From NCBI GenBank assembly GCA_021775315.1, contig JAJFIC010000064.1:208326-272325 (forward strand): 64,000 nt of DNA. The letters are read 5' to 3'. The DNA is from Paracoccaceae bacterium (GTDB lineage: Bacteria; Pseudomonadota; Alphaproteobacteria; Rhodobacterales; Rhodobacteraceae). A model generated the notes under the pieces. That model was not told where the DNA came from. It saw nothing but the letters and a program-made list of their open reading frames with translations, and made no database searches. The position numbers and the translations under genes were made by a program. Below, piece by piece: positions 45,182 through 57,033 of the stretch; positions within the stretch are counted from its first letter, which is position 1; each line of letters starts with the position of its first letter.

Positions 45182-46339
45182 TCAGAGGCCTTTTTCCAAC
45201 CGGGTGAGCAAGGTTTTCAGCATGGCGTCACAGGCGGCGAGTTGATCCAGCGAAACGAACTCGTCCGGTTTGTGGCCCTGCATCATTGAGCCGGGGCCGC
45301 AGATAACGGTCGGAATGCCGAGTTGCGCGTTGAACAGACCACCCTCGGTTCCGAACGCCACTTTGATCGAGTTGTTGGCCCCGGTCAGCGATTTCACAAA
45401 CCCCATCACGTCGGCATCCTGCGGTGTGGACAGGCCGGGATAGGACCAGCTTTCGGTGATTTCAATGCTGGCTGACGTATGATCTGCGGTGCTGACAATC
45501 CGGTCTGCATCCTGTTGCAGGGCGGCGATTATTTCAGCCGGGCTATCCTCGGCCAGATTGCGGATTTCAAAATCAACCTCGGCGTAGTTTGGCACGATAT
45601 TAAGGGCGGTGCCGCCGGAAATCTTGCCGACATGCAGCGTTGAATACGCAACGTCATAGTCGCCGTCCTTGTTGCCATGCGCCACGATGTCGGCCTGGCG
45701 CGCCCTGACCGCACCGACAAAATCCGCCGCCAGATGCAGGGCGTTCATGGCCAGCGGCGCCAATGCAGAATGCCCCTCTTGCCCACGGCAGATCGCTTTC
45801 AGGGCCACTTTGCCTTTATGGCCCGAGGCGACGGCCATACCTGTCGGTTCACCGACGATGCACATGGCGGGGCGGATCGGGGCGGTTTTGAGCATATCAA
45901 TCAACGACCGCACCCCCATGCAGCCGATTTCTTCGTCATACGACAGCGCCAGATGCAAGGGTGTCACCAGATCGCGTTTTCTGGCGGCGATTGCCGCACT
46001 GATCGCAGCGGCGCAAAACCCTTTCATGTCACAGGTGCCACGGCCATAAAACCTGCCGTCCTGCATCGTCAACTCAAACGGTGGTTTGGTCCAGTTCTGC
46101 CCGGCAACCGGCACCACGTCGGTGTGGCCTGACAGCATGACACCGGGGCGATCTGTTGGGCCGATTGTAGCGTAAAGATTGGCCTTTTTGCCGCTCTCAT
46201 CCAGGATAATGACCGAGGCAATGCCATGCTCTGTCAGCAGATTAGCGACCCAATCAATCAGCACCTTGTTTGGATCAGCACTGACCGTGGGAAAGGCAAT
46301 CAGGTGGGCCAGAATTTCGTTGGTGTTCACAATGCTCAC
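45182..46339 (-). CDS. Acetylornithine deacetylase-like M20 peptidase
   Basis: 385 aa. The zinc-binding H and D are in MLSGHTDVVPVAGQNW, the bridging D in GRGTCDMKGFCAAA, the catalytic E in ALSYDEEIGCMGV and further ligands in CIVGEPTGM. The length and the VVPVAGQ-W-x-PPF segment fit ArgE. It overlaps the upstream ALDH gene by four bases. An arginine biosynthetic role is plausible, but the linkage to ALDH and deoC suggests a catabolic deacylase, so no symbol is given. Confidence 0.9.
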   Translation of the reverse strand: MSIVNTNEILAHLIAFPTVSADPNKVLIDWVANLLTEHGIASVIILDESGKKANLYATIGPTDRPGVMLSGHTDVVPVAGQNWTKPPFELTMQDGRFYGRGTCDMKGFCAAAISAAIAARKRDLVTPLHLALSYDEEIGCMGVRSLIDMLKTAPIRPAMCIVGEPTGMAVASGHKGKVALKAICRGQEGHSALAPLAMNALHLAADFVGAVRARQADIVAHGNKDGDYDVAYSTLHVGKISGGTALNIVPNYAEVDFEIRNLAEDSPAEIIAALQQDADRIVSTADHTSASIEITESWSYPGLSTPQDADVMGFVKSLTGANNSIKVAFGTEGGLFNAQLGIPTVICGPGSMMQGHKPDEFVSLDQLAACDAMLKTLLTRLEKGL

Positions 46340-48696
46340 TCGCCGTAAGGTATCCAGATGTTTTTGACGTCAGTCGCATGGCGCAGGAATTCATGCCCCT
46401 CGGCCGTTGCCCAATCGCGGCCAAGGCCATTATTGACCCAACTGCGTTTCAGATTGTGCGAGGCCGCAAGTTCAATCCCCGCCGATAGGTCTGCTGAGCC
46501 GAAATACCACACGCCGTCGACATCATCATGGCCGGCCAAAGTATCGGCAAGATCGCCATGCGGCCCGGTCACGATATTGACCACACCGCCCGGCAGGTCC
46601 GAGGTTTCCAACACCTGATAGAAATCCGTCGCCGTCAGCGGAAAGGCATCCGAAGGCACGACGACACAGGTATTTCCCATCGCGATTGCAGGCGCGATGA
46701 TCGAGATCATGCCGAGCAGCGGTGCCTCATCCGCGCAAACCAGCCCCAAGACCCCAACCGGTTCATTCATCGCAAGCGCCACACCACGGATCGGCACATC
46801 ATGCACGGCCCCGTCGTATTTATCGGCCCAGGCGGCATAGGTGAACAGGCGCGAAATGCTGGCCTCGACCTCGGCCCCGGCTGCTTTGTTGCCTCCACCC
46901 TGCATCGCTTGCAACCGGTCGGCAAATTCATCGGCGCGTGCGGACAGGTTTTCCGCGATGTAATACAGGATCTGCGCCTTCAGATGGCCCGTGGTTTTCG
47001 CCCATCCGCTGGCTTTGTGCGCCGCTTCGACCGCGTTGCGGATATCCTTGCGATTGCCAATGCCAACGTGGCCCAGAAATTTGCCCTTCGGTCCGTGGAC
47101 CCTGCGCACATAACCGCCATCCGGGCGCGCTTGTTTGCCACCGACATAGTTCTTCGCCGTGCGATCGATCATGGGTTGTGCCGGTCCGGCCTCGCCCGTA
47201 TGCGGCAGCACAGGTTTCAGGGGTTTGGCCGCCAGTTTGGGCTTGGTGTAAGCTAACAGCCCTTCTTTGCCGCCCTCACGACCAAAACCACTTTCGCGTC
47301 GCCCGCCGAAACCGGCAGCAGCGTCAAACTGATTGGTCGAATTGATCCATGCCACGCCGCAGGCAATTTTCGGGGCAATATCCAACGCCAGATTGATGTT
47401 TTCCGTCCAGATCGACGCGGCCAGCCCATAGCGCGTGTTGTTGGCCAACGTCACCGCTTCGGAAGGTGTGCGAAAGGTCATGGCGACCAAAACCGGGCCA
47501 AAAATCTCTTCCTGCATCAGGCGCGACGCGGTTTCTAATCCGGTGATCAGAGTCGGCGGATAGTAACACCCGATATCGGGCATCGGCGTGTTGGCGCGGT
47601 GTACCTGCCCACCATCGGCCAGACCGCTATCCACCATTTCAGTAATGGATTGCAATTGCTTGGCATCGACAATCGCGCCGACATCAATTGCCTTGTCCAA
47701 TGGATCGCCAATGCGCAACTTGTCCATTCGCGAAATTATTTTTGCATAAAACGCATCCGCGATGCTTTCCTGCACCAATAACCGCGATCCGGCGCAGCAA
47801 ACCTGCCCTTGATTGAACCAGATCGCATCGACCAAACCTTCGACCGCTGAATCAAGATCAGCGTCGTCAAACACGATAAATGGTGATTTGCCGCCCAATT
47901 CCAGCGTCAGCGATTTACCGGTTCCAGCCGTCGCCTGACGAATGCGCCGCCCGACACCAGTTGAACCGGTAAAGGCGATTTTGTTGATGTCCGGGTGGTT
48001 CACAATCAGCTCGCCGGTGGAGCCATCCCCGGTGACGATATTGACCACACCTTTGGGCAGGCCAGCCTCAACGCAGATCTCGGCAAACAGTAAAGCGGTC
48101 AACGAGGTGTATTCAGCGGGTTTCAGCACCACGGTGTTGCCCATGGCAATAGCCGGCGCGATTTTCCATGCCAGCATCAATAACGGGAAATTCCACGGTA
48201 TAATCTGCCCGGCAACGCCCAGCGCCTGCTGGTCCGGCATCTCGGCCGCCATCAACTGGGCCGCACCTGCGTGATAATAGAAATGCCGCGCCACCAGTGG
48301 AATGTCGATATCGCGGCTTTCGCGGATCGGTTTGCCGTTATCCATGGTTTCCAGAACGGCAAACAGACGCGCGTGTTTTTGCACCAGACGCGCAAGCGCA
48401 TACAGCAACTTCGCGCGACCATGCCCGCCAAGCGCAGCCCAACCGGGTTGCGCCTTGCGGGCGGCGGTGACGGCTGCGTTCACATCGTTATCGGTGGCTT
48501 GGGTAACTTGCGCCAGAACCTGACCGTTCGCCGGATTGGCCGTGTCAAACTGCGCGCCATCCTCACCCGCGACAAAGCCGCCATCAATAAACAGACCAAA
48601 GCTGCGGTTATGCCGGTCCAGCCACGCATCTGCCATCGCAGCGCCTTCTGGGGCGGGGCCGTAATCCATCGTCTCAAAAATCTCGGAAACGTTCAT
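46336..48696 (-). CDS. Double-domain aldehyde dehydrogenase (complete plus partial domain)
   Basis: 786 aa counted from ATG 48696 (MNVSEIFETMDYGPAPEGAA). The first about 500 residues are a complete ALDH with the catalytic glutamate in SLTLELGGKSPFIVFDD and the cysteine in FNQGQVCCAGSRLLV. Residues from about 535 to 786 repeat only the ALDH cofactor-binding part (LVCADEAPLLGMISIIAPAI, then NIVTGPHGDLADTLAGHDDV) and lack a nucleophilic cysteine. It follows deoC after four bases, suggesting it oxidises acetaldehyde from the DeoC reaction. Confidence 0.9.
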   Translation of the reverse strand: MNVSEIFETMDYGPAPEGAAMADAWLDRHNRSFGLFIDGGFVAGEDGAQFDTANPANGQVLAQVTQATDNDVNAAVTAARKAQPGWAALGGHGRAKLLYALARLVQKHARLFAVLETMDNGKPIRESRDIDIPLVARHFYYHAGAAQLMAAEMPDQQALGVAGQIIPWNFPLLMLAWKIAPAIAMGNTVVLKPAEYTSLTALLFAEICVEAGLPKGVVNIVTGDGSTGELIVNHPDINKIAFTGSTGVGRRIRQATAGTGKSLTLELGGKSPFIVFDDADLDSAVEGLVDAIWFNQGQVCCAGSRLLVQESIADAFYAKIISRMDKLRIGDPLDKAIDVGAIVDAKQLQSITEMVDSGLADGGQVHRANTPMPDIGCYYPPTLITGLETASRLMQEEIFGPVLVAMTFRTPSEAVTLANNTRYGLAASIWTENINLALDIAPKIACGVAWINSTNQFDAAAGFGGRRESGFGREGGKEGLLAYTKPKLAAKPLKPVLPHTGEAGPAQPMIDRTAKNYVGGKQARPDGGYVRRVHGPKGKFLGHVGIGNRKDIRNAVEAAHKASGWAKTTGHLKAQILYYIAENLSARADEFADRLQAMQGGGNKAAGAEVEASISRLFTYAAWADKYDGAVHDVPIRGVALAMNEPVGVLGLVCADEAPLLGMISIIAPAIAMGNTCVVVPSDAFPLTATDFYQVLETSDLPGGVVNIVTGPHGDLADTLAGHDDVDGVWYFGSADLSAGIELAASHNLKRSWVNNGLGRDWATAEGHEFLRHATDVKNIWIPYGE

Positions 48697-48700
48697 ATCC

Positions 48701-49696
48701 TCACCCAATCGCGTGTCTGTAAGAGGCCGAATACCGCCCGGTTACGTGATGTTCCAACTGGCGTTCGATGTCACCCAGCAAGGATGATGCACCAAACCGG
48801 AACAGGTCGGGTTGCAACCACCTGTTGCCCAATTCTTCTTTCATCAAAGACAGATAAACCAATGAATCCTTGGCCTTGGAAATTCCACCGGCGGGTTTAT
48901 AGCCGATATTGAACCCTGTCAGATCGCGATAAGCGCGTATCTGGCGGATCATCGTCAAGGACACGGGCAGCGTCGCATTGACGCTTTCCTTACCAGTTGA
49001 GGTTTTGATGAAATCCGCCCCGGCCATCATACAAACCAGCGAGGCCCGCGCGACGTTTCTAAGCGTGCCAAGCTCACCCGTGGCAAGGATCGCTTTGATA
49101 TGGGCATCACCGCAAGCATCGCGAAACGCCCGCATTTCGTCATAAAGTTCCTGCCATTTTCCCTCAAGAACATGCCGTCGGGAAATCACAATGTCGATTT
49201 CTGCAGCCCCCGCAGCGACCGAGGCCTTTATCTCAGCAATTCTAAGGTTAAGCGGCGATAGACCTGCGGGAAATCCGGTAGAAACCGCCGCAACTGGCAC
49301 GCCAGAACCTTCCAACGCGCGCACGGCCGCCGGGATCATTTCGTGATACACGCAAACCGCCCCTGTGGTCAGGCGTTTGCCTTCCATCCCAAGGGCCGCC
49401 AGCAGGTCCGGGCGCAAAGGCTGCATCGCCTTGTGGCACAACCGATGGACCCGCCGTTCTGTGTCATCGCCAGACAAAGTGGTCAGGTCCATGACGGTGA
49501 TCGCCTTTAACAACCACGCCGCCTGCCAAGCCTTTTTGACCGACCGTCGGGCTGGCAAACTGGCGCAGCGACGCTCAACCGCGCTGGTATTGATCCTAAC
49601 CCCCGTCACCCAATCAAGGTCCAGGGCCATGCCGGGGTTGCGGCTGAGATGTACCTGCGGCAGCCCTGCGCCGGGCGCGTCTGTTGGATCATTCAC
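48701..49696 (-). CDS. deoC: Deoxyribose-phosphate aldolase
   Basis: Cleaves 2-deoxyribose-5-phosphate to acetaldehyde and glyceraldehyde-3-phosphate. The Schiff-base lysine is in ADFIKTSTGKESVNAT, and the second active-site lysine is in NIGYKPAGGIS. The long form (about 331 aa), with AVERRCASLPARRSVKKAWQ before the barrel, is usual in alphaproteobacteria. The start is uncertain: GTG 49696 gives the family-like length and leaves a 201-bp divergent spacer, but no good ribosome site precedes it. ATG 49630 is the alternative. The frame stays open upstream into the divergent gene, which I regard as fortuitous. Confidence 0.9.
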   Translation of the reverse strand: MNDPTDAPGAGLPQVHLSRNPGMALDLDWVTGVRINTSAVERRCASLPARRSVKKAWQAAWLLKAITVMDLTTLSGDDTERRVHRLCHKAMQPLRPDLLAALGMEGKRLTTGAVCVYHEMIPAAVRALEGSGVPVAAVSTGFPAGLSPLNLRIAEIKASVAAGAAEIDIVISRRHVLEGKWQELYDEMRAFRDACGDAHIKAILATGELGTLRNVARASLVCMMAGADFIKTSTGKESVNATLPVSLTMIRQIRAYRDLTGFNIGYKPAGGISKAKDSLVYLSLMKEELGNRWLQPDLFRFGASSLLGDIERQLEHHVTGRYSASYRHAIG

Positions 49697-49897
49697 GATT
49701 AAGTCGGTTGGGTTCAGTTCTGATGACACGACCAGAGGCACCTTTTTGATGTCAAATACAAGGATGTGACGCTCGCACGGTTTGACCATAGGGTCAAGAA
49801 ACCGACGGAACGCCGTCAGGTCAATATGAAGGCAGAAAACCCGTTTCAAAACACCCGGTCTGCTTGTAAGCTTCGCCAAAACAAACGAGCGGATCCT

Positions 49898-50890
49898 ATG
49901 GCTGAAAAACGCGAAAAACTGAAACCTGCGAATGTTGCCAAAATCTGTGAACAGATTTTTGCCATGCCCGTCGTCAAAGTCACCGCACCGGGTGGCAAAA
50001 CCCGCGAAAGCCTGCGGGTACATTTTGAAAATCGCACAATTGTCGCCACCCAGCGCGCCTATGCCGGACGCATGCGTCTAGAGGTCGAGGTGTTGAAACG
50101 GCTGACAGAGCAAGACGCGCCCGTTCCGAAATTTCTGGGCGGCTCGGAACAAATATTCTTTCAGCAGGATGTCGGTTCGCGTCGCTTGTCGGGGGAATTG
50201 CTGAACGGTACGGGCGAGGTTCGCAAACAAATCGCAGCTCGTGCATTTGAAAGCCTTGTGCGCATCCGCGAGGCGGGTGAGCGCAGCAATCTGGCCGATA
50301 TCGTGCCAGCCCTTGGGGCAGACGAGAAATGGGTCAAAGGCTTTGTCGGCACCTCTGTCGCGACTTCGGAAAAATATAAAATCGCACCACCGGCGCTTGA
50401 TTTTCAGGCCTTGGTAGATCGGCTGCATGTACCGGCAACCACCTTTGTGAAATGGGATGCCCGACCCGGTAATGCCTCGATCGGGGCATTGGGTCATGTG
50501 TTTTGGTTTGACTGGGAGCATTGCGGCAAACGCCAAGGGATGGAGGATTTCGCCTGGCTGGCCGGGGATGAGTTTTGGCCAGTGGATACGGATGACGTGG
50601 TGGACATTCTGACCGAAATACTGCCATCAGATCGCGGCGCGAATGACCTTGATTACCTCGGCTTGTTCATCACGTTTCACATCGTCCAACGCCTGACGAT
50701 CATCCACCGCCGGTTTACCAAGGCCGGTTGGGTCGATGCCGCCAAAGCCATGCGATACGACAAAATCGGGGTCGACCCGGAGCTGGCGAAACGGTTATGC
50801 CGCCACGGCGCTGGCTGGGCAGACCGGTCCGCACTGACCCGCCCGATGGTGCGGTGGTTTGACGATTGCGCGGCTGCGATTCCAGATTAA
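49898..50890 (+). CDS. Protein-kinase-like-fold phosphotransferase (APH-type)
   Basis: 330 aa counted from ATG 49898 (MAEKREKLKPANVAKICEQI). The catalytic loop is recognisable as FVKWDARPGNASIG (K185, D187, N192), where KWD replaces the usual HGD, followed by the metal-binding VFWFDWEHCG (D205). The N-lobe is degenerate: the expected glycine-rich loop is around KVTAPGGKTRESLRV. Related proteins phosphorylate small molecules such as aminoglycosides, choline or homoserine; the substrate is unknown. It is divergent from deoC. Confidence 0.78.
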   Translation: MAEKREKLKPANVAKICEQIFAMPVVKVTAPGGKTRESLRVHFENRTIVATQRAYAGRMRLEVEVLKRLTEQDAPVPKFLGGSEQIFFQQDVGSRRLSGELLNGTGEVRKQIAARAFESLVRIREAGERSNLADIVPALGADEKWVKGFVGTSVATSEKYKIAPPALDFQALVDRLHVPATTFVKWDARPGNASIGALGHVFWFDWEHCGKRQGMEDFAWLAGDEFWPVDTDDVVDILTEILPSDRGANDLDYLGLFITFHIVQRLTIIHRRFTKAGWVDAAKAMRYDKIGVDPELAKRLCRHGAGWADRSALTRPMVRWFDDCAAAIPD

Positions 50891-50909
50891 GTTCAAGCCC
50901 GGCCTAAGT

Positions 50910-51518
50910 TCAAGTATGCGACCAGTCGTCAGGATTGTCCGAATTGTTGGGTGACAGGCCAATAATGTCACCTGCGGTTGAACAGCCCAGCCCCAGAACC
51001 GTGCGATTGGCGTAGTTGAAATAGGCGGTCACCTGATTAATTTCGAGGATTTCACCGTCGTCATATCCAGCAGCGCGCAGCGCCTGTACGTCCTGTTCAA
51101 CCATCGAACCGGCATCCAGCGTCAGTTTTTGCGCATATCCCAACGCCAGTTTCTGCGCCGGGTCTAAAGGTGCTGTTTCAGGCGAGCGATTCTTGATCGC
51201 CGCAAGGATCGTATCGGCGCGCGCGTCGTCCGCCAGCAGGCGTTTTAAGCCACCGAAGTGGTGTTCAACGCAGTAATTGCAATCGTTCAAATGACTGACC
51301 CAGACCCCAATAGTTTCCAAAAACCATTTCGGCACCGTGTTGGCAGAATGATGCAGCACATATTTGTAGATCGCCATATGCCCCTCCATACTGTGGGGAC
51401 GCAGGGAATGGGCCATCATGATGTTGTCTACGTTGTCATCAGGGCCTTTTACACGGTCATAAAGCTTGCGCAATCGGCCAGAGGATTCGCTGTAAGCAAT
51501 GGTTTTTATCCATGACAT
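50910..51518 (-). CDS. AhpD/carboxymuconolactone decarboxylase-like peroxidase-related protein
   Basis: 202 aa with the AhpD-type active site NDCNYCVEHHFGGLKRL, a CxxC followed by a conserved histidine. Such proteins are thiol-disulfide peroxidases or peroxidase-related enzymes. It lies 12 bp after mcl2 on the same strand. Its stop region lies at the end of a short direct repeat shared with the convergent kinase-fold gene. Confidence 0.88.
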   Translation of the reverse strand: MSWIKTIAYSESSGRLRKLYDRVKGPDDNVDNIMMAHSLRPHSMEGHMAIYKYVLHHSANTVPKWFLETIGVWVSHLNDCNYCVEHHFGGLKRLLADDARADTILAAIKNRSPETAPLDPAQKLALGYAQKLTLDAGSMVEQDVQALRAAGYDDGEILEINQVTAYFNYANRTVLGLGCSTAGDIIGLSPNNSDNPDDWSHT

Positions 51519-51530
51519 GATGTGTTTTCC

Positions 51531-52415
51531 CTATGTGTTGGACGTCGACAGCGCGCTGATCGCGTTGGCCTTGGCCAGCAGGCGTTTCGCGGTCGCAACG
51601 TGCAGGTTTTCAACGATGTTCCCGTCCAGAACGGCAATACCCAGGCCCTTGGCCTCGGCCTCTTGAAACGCGGCCATCTGGCGGCGGGCCAAATCAATGT
51701 CGGCGTCACTTGGGGCGAAAACCTCGTTCGCGACGTCGATTTGTGCCGGATGGATCAGCGATTTGCCGTCCATGCCCAGATCACGCCCCTGTTCGCACAT
51801 CATGCGCAAGGTTTCGGTATCCTGAAACTTGTTGTAAACGCCATCAACGCAAACCAACCCATAGGCCCGCGCCGCCAGCAGGCACAAACCGAGGCTTGTC
51901 ATCATCGGCGCACGGTCGTCCGTCTGTCGCGCCCCCAGATCCTTGACCAGATCATTAGTGCCCAACACCATACCTTTTAGACGAGGGGAGGAGGCTGCGA
52001 TTTCCTGCGCGTTCAATATGCCAAGGGGGCTTTCCATCATGGCCCAAATCCCGGTATCCGCACATTTCGGATGGCCGTCCAGATACGCCGCCAGCCGCTG
52101 AATATCCGCCGCACAATTCACCTTGGGCAGCAATATCGCCGCCGGGCCAACGGCGCAAACCACATCAAGATCATCCATCGCCCAGTCGGTGTCAAACCCG
52201 TTCACCCGCACCATCAGGCTGCGCGCGCCGTAATCCCGCTCAACCAAAGTCTTGGCCACTTGCGCCCGTGCATTCGCCTTTTCATTAACCGCAACCGCGT
52301 CTTCCAGATCGAAAATGATCCCGTCAGCCGCCAATGTGGTGGCCTTTTCCAAGGCGCGTTCTTTTGAGCCGGGGATATATAACAACGAGCGGAAAGGTTT
52401 GTTCATCTGGTCCAT
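51531..52415 (-). CDS. mcl2: (3S)-malyl-CoA thioesterase / CitE-like protein
   Basis: 294 aa HpcH/HpaI (CitE) barrel. Compared with memory of the R. sphaeroides paralogues it resembles Mcl2 (malyl-CoA thioesterase) rather than Mcl1: N-terminal FRSLLYIPGSKERALEKATT, metal-binding FDLEDAV, VRVNGFDTDW, IWAMMESPLGILNAQEIA, VLGTNDLVKDLGA and MDGKSLIHPAQIDVANEVF. It would hydrolyse (3S)-malyl-CoA to malate and CoA in the ethylmalonyl-CoA pathway, together with ccr and ecm. ATG 52415 is chosen because GAGG lies about seven bases upstream; MNKPFRS at 52406 is possible. Confidence 0.85.
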   Translation of the reverse strand: MDQMNKPFRSLLYIPGSKERALEKATTLAADGIIFDLEDAVAVNEKANARAQVAKTLVERDYGARSLMVRVNGFDTDWAMDDLDVVCAVGPAAILLPKVNCAADIQRLAAYLDGHPKCADTGIWAMMESPLGILNAQEIAASSPRLKGMVLGTNDLVKDLGARQTDDRAPMMTSLGLCLLAARAYGLVCVDGVYNKFQDTETLRMMCEQGRDLGMDGKSLIHPAQIDVANEVFAPSDADIDLARRQMAAFQEAEAKGLGIAVLDGNIVENLHVATAKRLLAKANAISALSTSNT

Positions 52416-52765
52416 AGGGGGCCTCAATTCTGGTATTTGGTGTCAGTTTGCCCTTGTGGACCACACCGCGCGCGCCTTTGCAAGATGATGACATCGCCCC
52501 GGAGCAATCCTGTACCAATAAGGTTTTAGCGAAACTGTTGCCAAAAATTCAGAGCCGCGAACGCCCCGTTTACCGGAAGTTACCCATTGTCGCGCAATGT
52601 TTTGCAACCAGCAGAGGGGTGAGGGACTTCATCTGGCTGGTCGACAGGGCGCGAAAATCGCTGAAATTTCCTGACGTATTGAAACCCGTGGGTGGCGTGG
52701 GTTAACGGAAAAATTCCGACAAGGCTGATCTGACGCTGCATACCTGACATGAAAAAGGTGTGACT
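52416..52765. other. Intergenic region with no recognised gene
   Basis: This divergent spacer of 350 bp lies between mcl2 and a small secreted protein. I see no convincing coding potential (an open frame at 52448-52705 has no protein-like features or ribosome site), no RNA gene and no strong repeat. It should hold the promoters of both flanking genes; an AAAAAGG ribosome site for the secreted protein lies at 52752-52758. Confidence 0.5.
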
Positions 52766-53083
52766 ATGATGAAAAACTATTTCTTTGCTCTGTCTTTGGG
52801 GCTTGGTGGTGTGCTTTTGGCAACCGAAGGCGCGCATGCACAACAACCTTCCTGTGCGGAACGCACGGCGGTTGTGGACCGATTGCAACAGCAATATGGC
52901 GAGACCCGACAAAGCATCGGGTTGGGCCAAAACAATGCGGTGGTGGAAATGTTTGCCTCATCCGCAACCGGAACCTGGACTATTTTGGTGACATTGCCGA
53001 GCGGCATGTCCTGTCTGGTCGCCTCGGGCGAAAGCTGGGAACGTTTGGCCGAAGACCTGCCAGCGCAAGGCAACGACGCCTAG
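52766..53083 (+). CDS. Small secreted protein of unknown function
   Basis: 105 aa with a signal peptide (MMKNYFFALSLGLGGVLLAT, cleavage near AHA-QQ). The mature part of about 80 residues contains two cysteines (PSCAER and MSCLVASGESW), suggesting one disulfide. The central NAVVEMFASSATGTWTILVT looks beta-rich. It resembles a conserved small exported protein of Rhodobacteraceae, with no known function. Confidence 0.75.
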   Translation: MMKNYFFALSLGLGGVLLATEGAHAQQPSCAERTAVVDRLQQQYGETRQSIGLGQNNAVVEMFASSATGTWTILVTLPSGMSCLVASGESWERLAEDLPAQGNDA

Positions 53084-53091
53084 ACCGGATT

Positions 53092-54981
<1,890 letters not shown>

Positions 54982-55008
54982 AATCCTAAGGCTGATCTAG
55001 TTCCAATT

Positions 55009-55033
55009 GGGGCCCGCTATTGCAGTGGGCCCC
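55009..55033 (+). terminator. Stem-loop between mdh and sucC
   Basis: 10-bp arms (55009-55018 and 55024-55033) with one mismatch around the loop ATTGC, built on GGGGCCC/GGGCCCC. It begins 27 bases after the mdh stop. No U-run follows, so it may only partly terminate or may protect the mdh mRNA end. Confidence 0.6.
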
Positions 55034-55051
55034 ATGCGATTCCGGGCATTA

Positions 55052-55059
55052 GTATACAA
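55052..55059 (+). promoter_or_regulatory. GTATACAA candidate operator upstream of sucC
   Basis: CATTAGTATACAAAGG, 162 bp before the sucC start, almost the same distance as the sdhC site from its gene. It is the third occurrence of this core before a TCA transcription unit. Confidence 0.45.
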
Positions 55060-55077
55060 AGGGATACCGTAATTCCT

Positions 55078-55112
55078 AATATGTGATCACATATTTTTCA
55101 CGTGTGATCACA
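55078..55112. promoter_or_regulatory. Paired TGTGATCACA palindromes upstream of sucC
   Basis: TGTGATCACA occurs at 55082-55091 and 55103-55112, 21 bp apart start to start, which is two helical turns. The first copy is the centre of an 18-bp perfect palindrome (55078-55095). The arrangement looks like a tandem operator for a dimeric regulator, of CRP/FNR or GntR type by general appearance only. Confidence 0.55.
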
Positions 55113-55220
55113 AAATTGATATAATGCAACCCCAAGCACCGTTTTCCCGATATTTACCTTTTTTCAAATAGGCTGTTGTGACAGCTTACCTTAAATTAAG
55201 GCGACAAACGGGAAACATCC

Positions 55221-56414
<1,194 letters not shown>

Positions 56415-56417
56415 GCT

Positions 56418-56885
56418 ATGCGCATCCGTCTCGCCGCTGCTTTTACCGCCCTTGCCAGTCTGGCAAGTCCCGGTTTTGCCGATGTGCAGAGCTTTGAGTT
56501 CGCCTTTGTCGAGGCGTGTTTCAAACCCCTGCCAGACCTGACTGGCGTGCCGAATTTTCTGGCCGAAAGCGGCTGGAAAGGCGTCAAAGGCGCGGATGAA
56601 GGCGAATTTGAATACGGTAACGGTGAAACCATGATCTTTTTGAAAGCCGTCAAGCTTTCGGACGGTCCCGCCTGCACCGTGATGGATAGTGAAGTGCCCG
56701 TTCTTGCCGCCATGTGGCTGTTGGAACTGGCGCTCGACAAACACTTCCCCGGTGCGTGGGAAAAGGGCATCGACCAAAACAATCAAACGGTCTGGCGTCT
56801 GAATAAAGACAACACCACGACCGATATACATATCAACGACGGACTTGGCGGCGGTGCTGGCATCTCGCTTGAAGTCCACGAATAG
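56418..56885 (+). CDS. Exported protein of unknown function between sucC and sucD (copy 1)
   Basis: 155 aa with a signal peptide (MRIRLAAAFTALASLASPGF, cleavage after FA-D). The mature domain of about 134 residues has cysteines in VEACFKPLP and GPACTVMD. Its start lies three bases after the sucC stop. It has the same position and spacing relative to a sucC 3' end as the 57034 gene has to the chimeric ORF, and both share signal peptide, an early FxxxC element and a PAC motif in the middle. I infer it is an ancient duplicate of that gene. Function unknown. Confidence 0.75.
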   Translation: MRIRLAAAFTALASLASPGFADVQSFEFAFVEACFKPLPDLTGVPNFLAESGWKGVKGADEGEFEYGNGETMIFLKAVKLSDGPACTVMDSEVPVLAAMWLLELALDKHFPGAWEKGIDQNNQTVWRLNKDNTTTDIHINDGLGGGAGISLEVHE

Positions 56886-56895
56886 GGAGCCTGAA

Positions 56896-57030
56896 ATGGC
56901 CGGACTTGTTAACAAAGGCACCTGCGCCGAAATGGGCACGGAAATCATCAATGTTTCCGGGCTTGGCGTGATTGCAGCTAGTGATCTGGTTGATGCTGCC
57001 AAAAAGATTGCAAAGGCTGTGAAGGGATAG
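56896..57030 (+). pseudogene. Chimeric sucD-5'/sucC-3' mini-ORF (tandem-duplication scar)
   Basis: 44 codons. The ribosome region and first nine codons (MAGLVNKGT) match the sucD start (MAVLVNKNT), including CCTGAAATGGCCG. The final 29 codons align without gaps to the sucC end: EIINVSGLGVIAASDLVDAA against [20 protein letters not shown], both ending in KAVKG plus TAG. About 20 of these 29 residues are identical. This is what a tandem duplication with breakpoints near the end of sucC and the start of sucD would leave. The frame is still open, so a 44-aa peptide could be made. Confidence 0.88.
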
Positions 57031-57033
57031 CTT

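Noticed and set aside
48701..50023. deoC reading frame extended to 440 codons
   Set aside because: The extra N-terminus overlaps the divergent kinase-fold gene, has no family similarity and would make DeoC far too long.
52448..52705. 85-codon frame in the spacer upstream of the small secreted protein
   Set aside because: No ribosome site, odd composition and no recognisable features; treated as chance.
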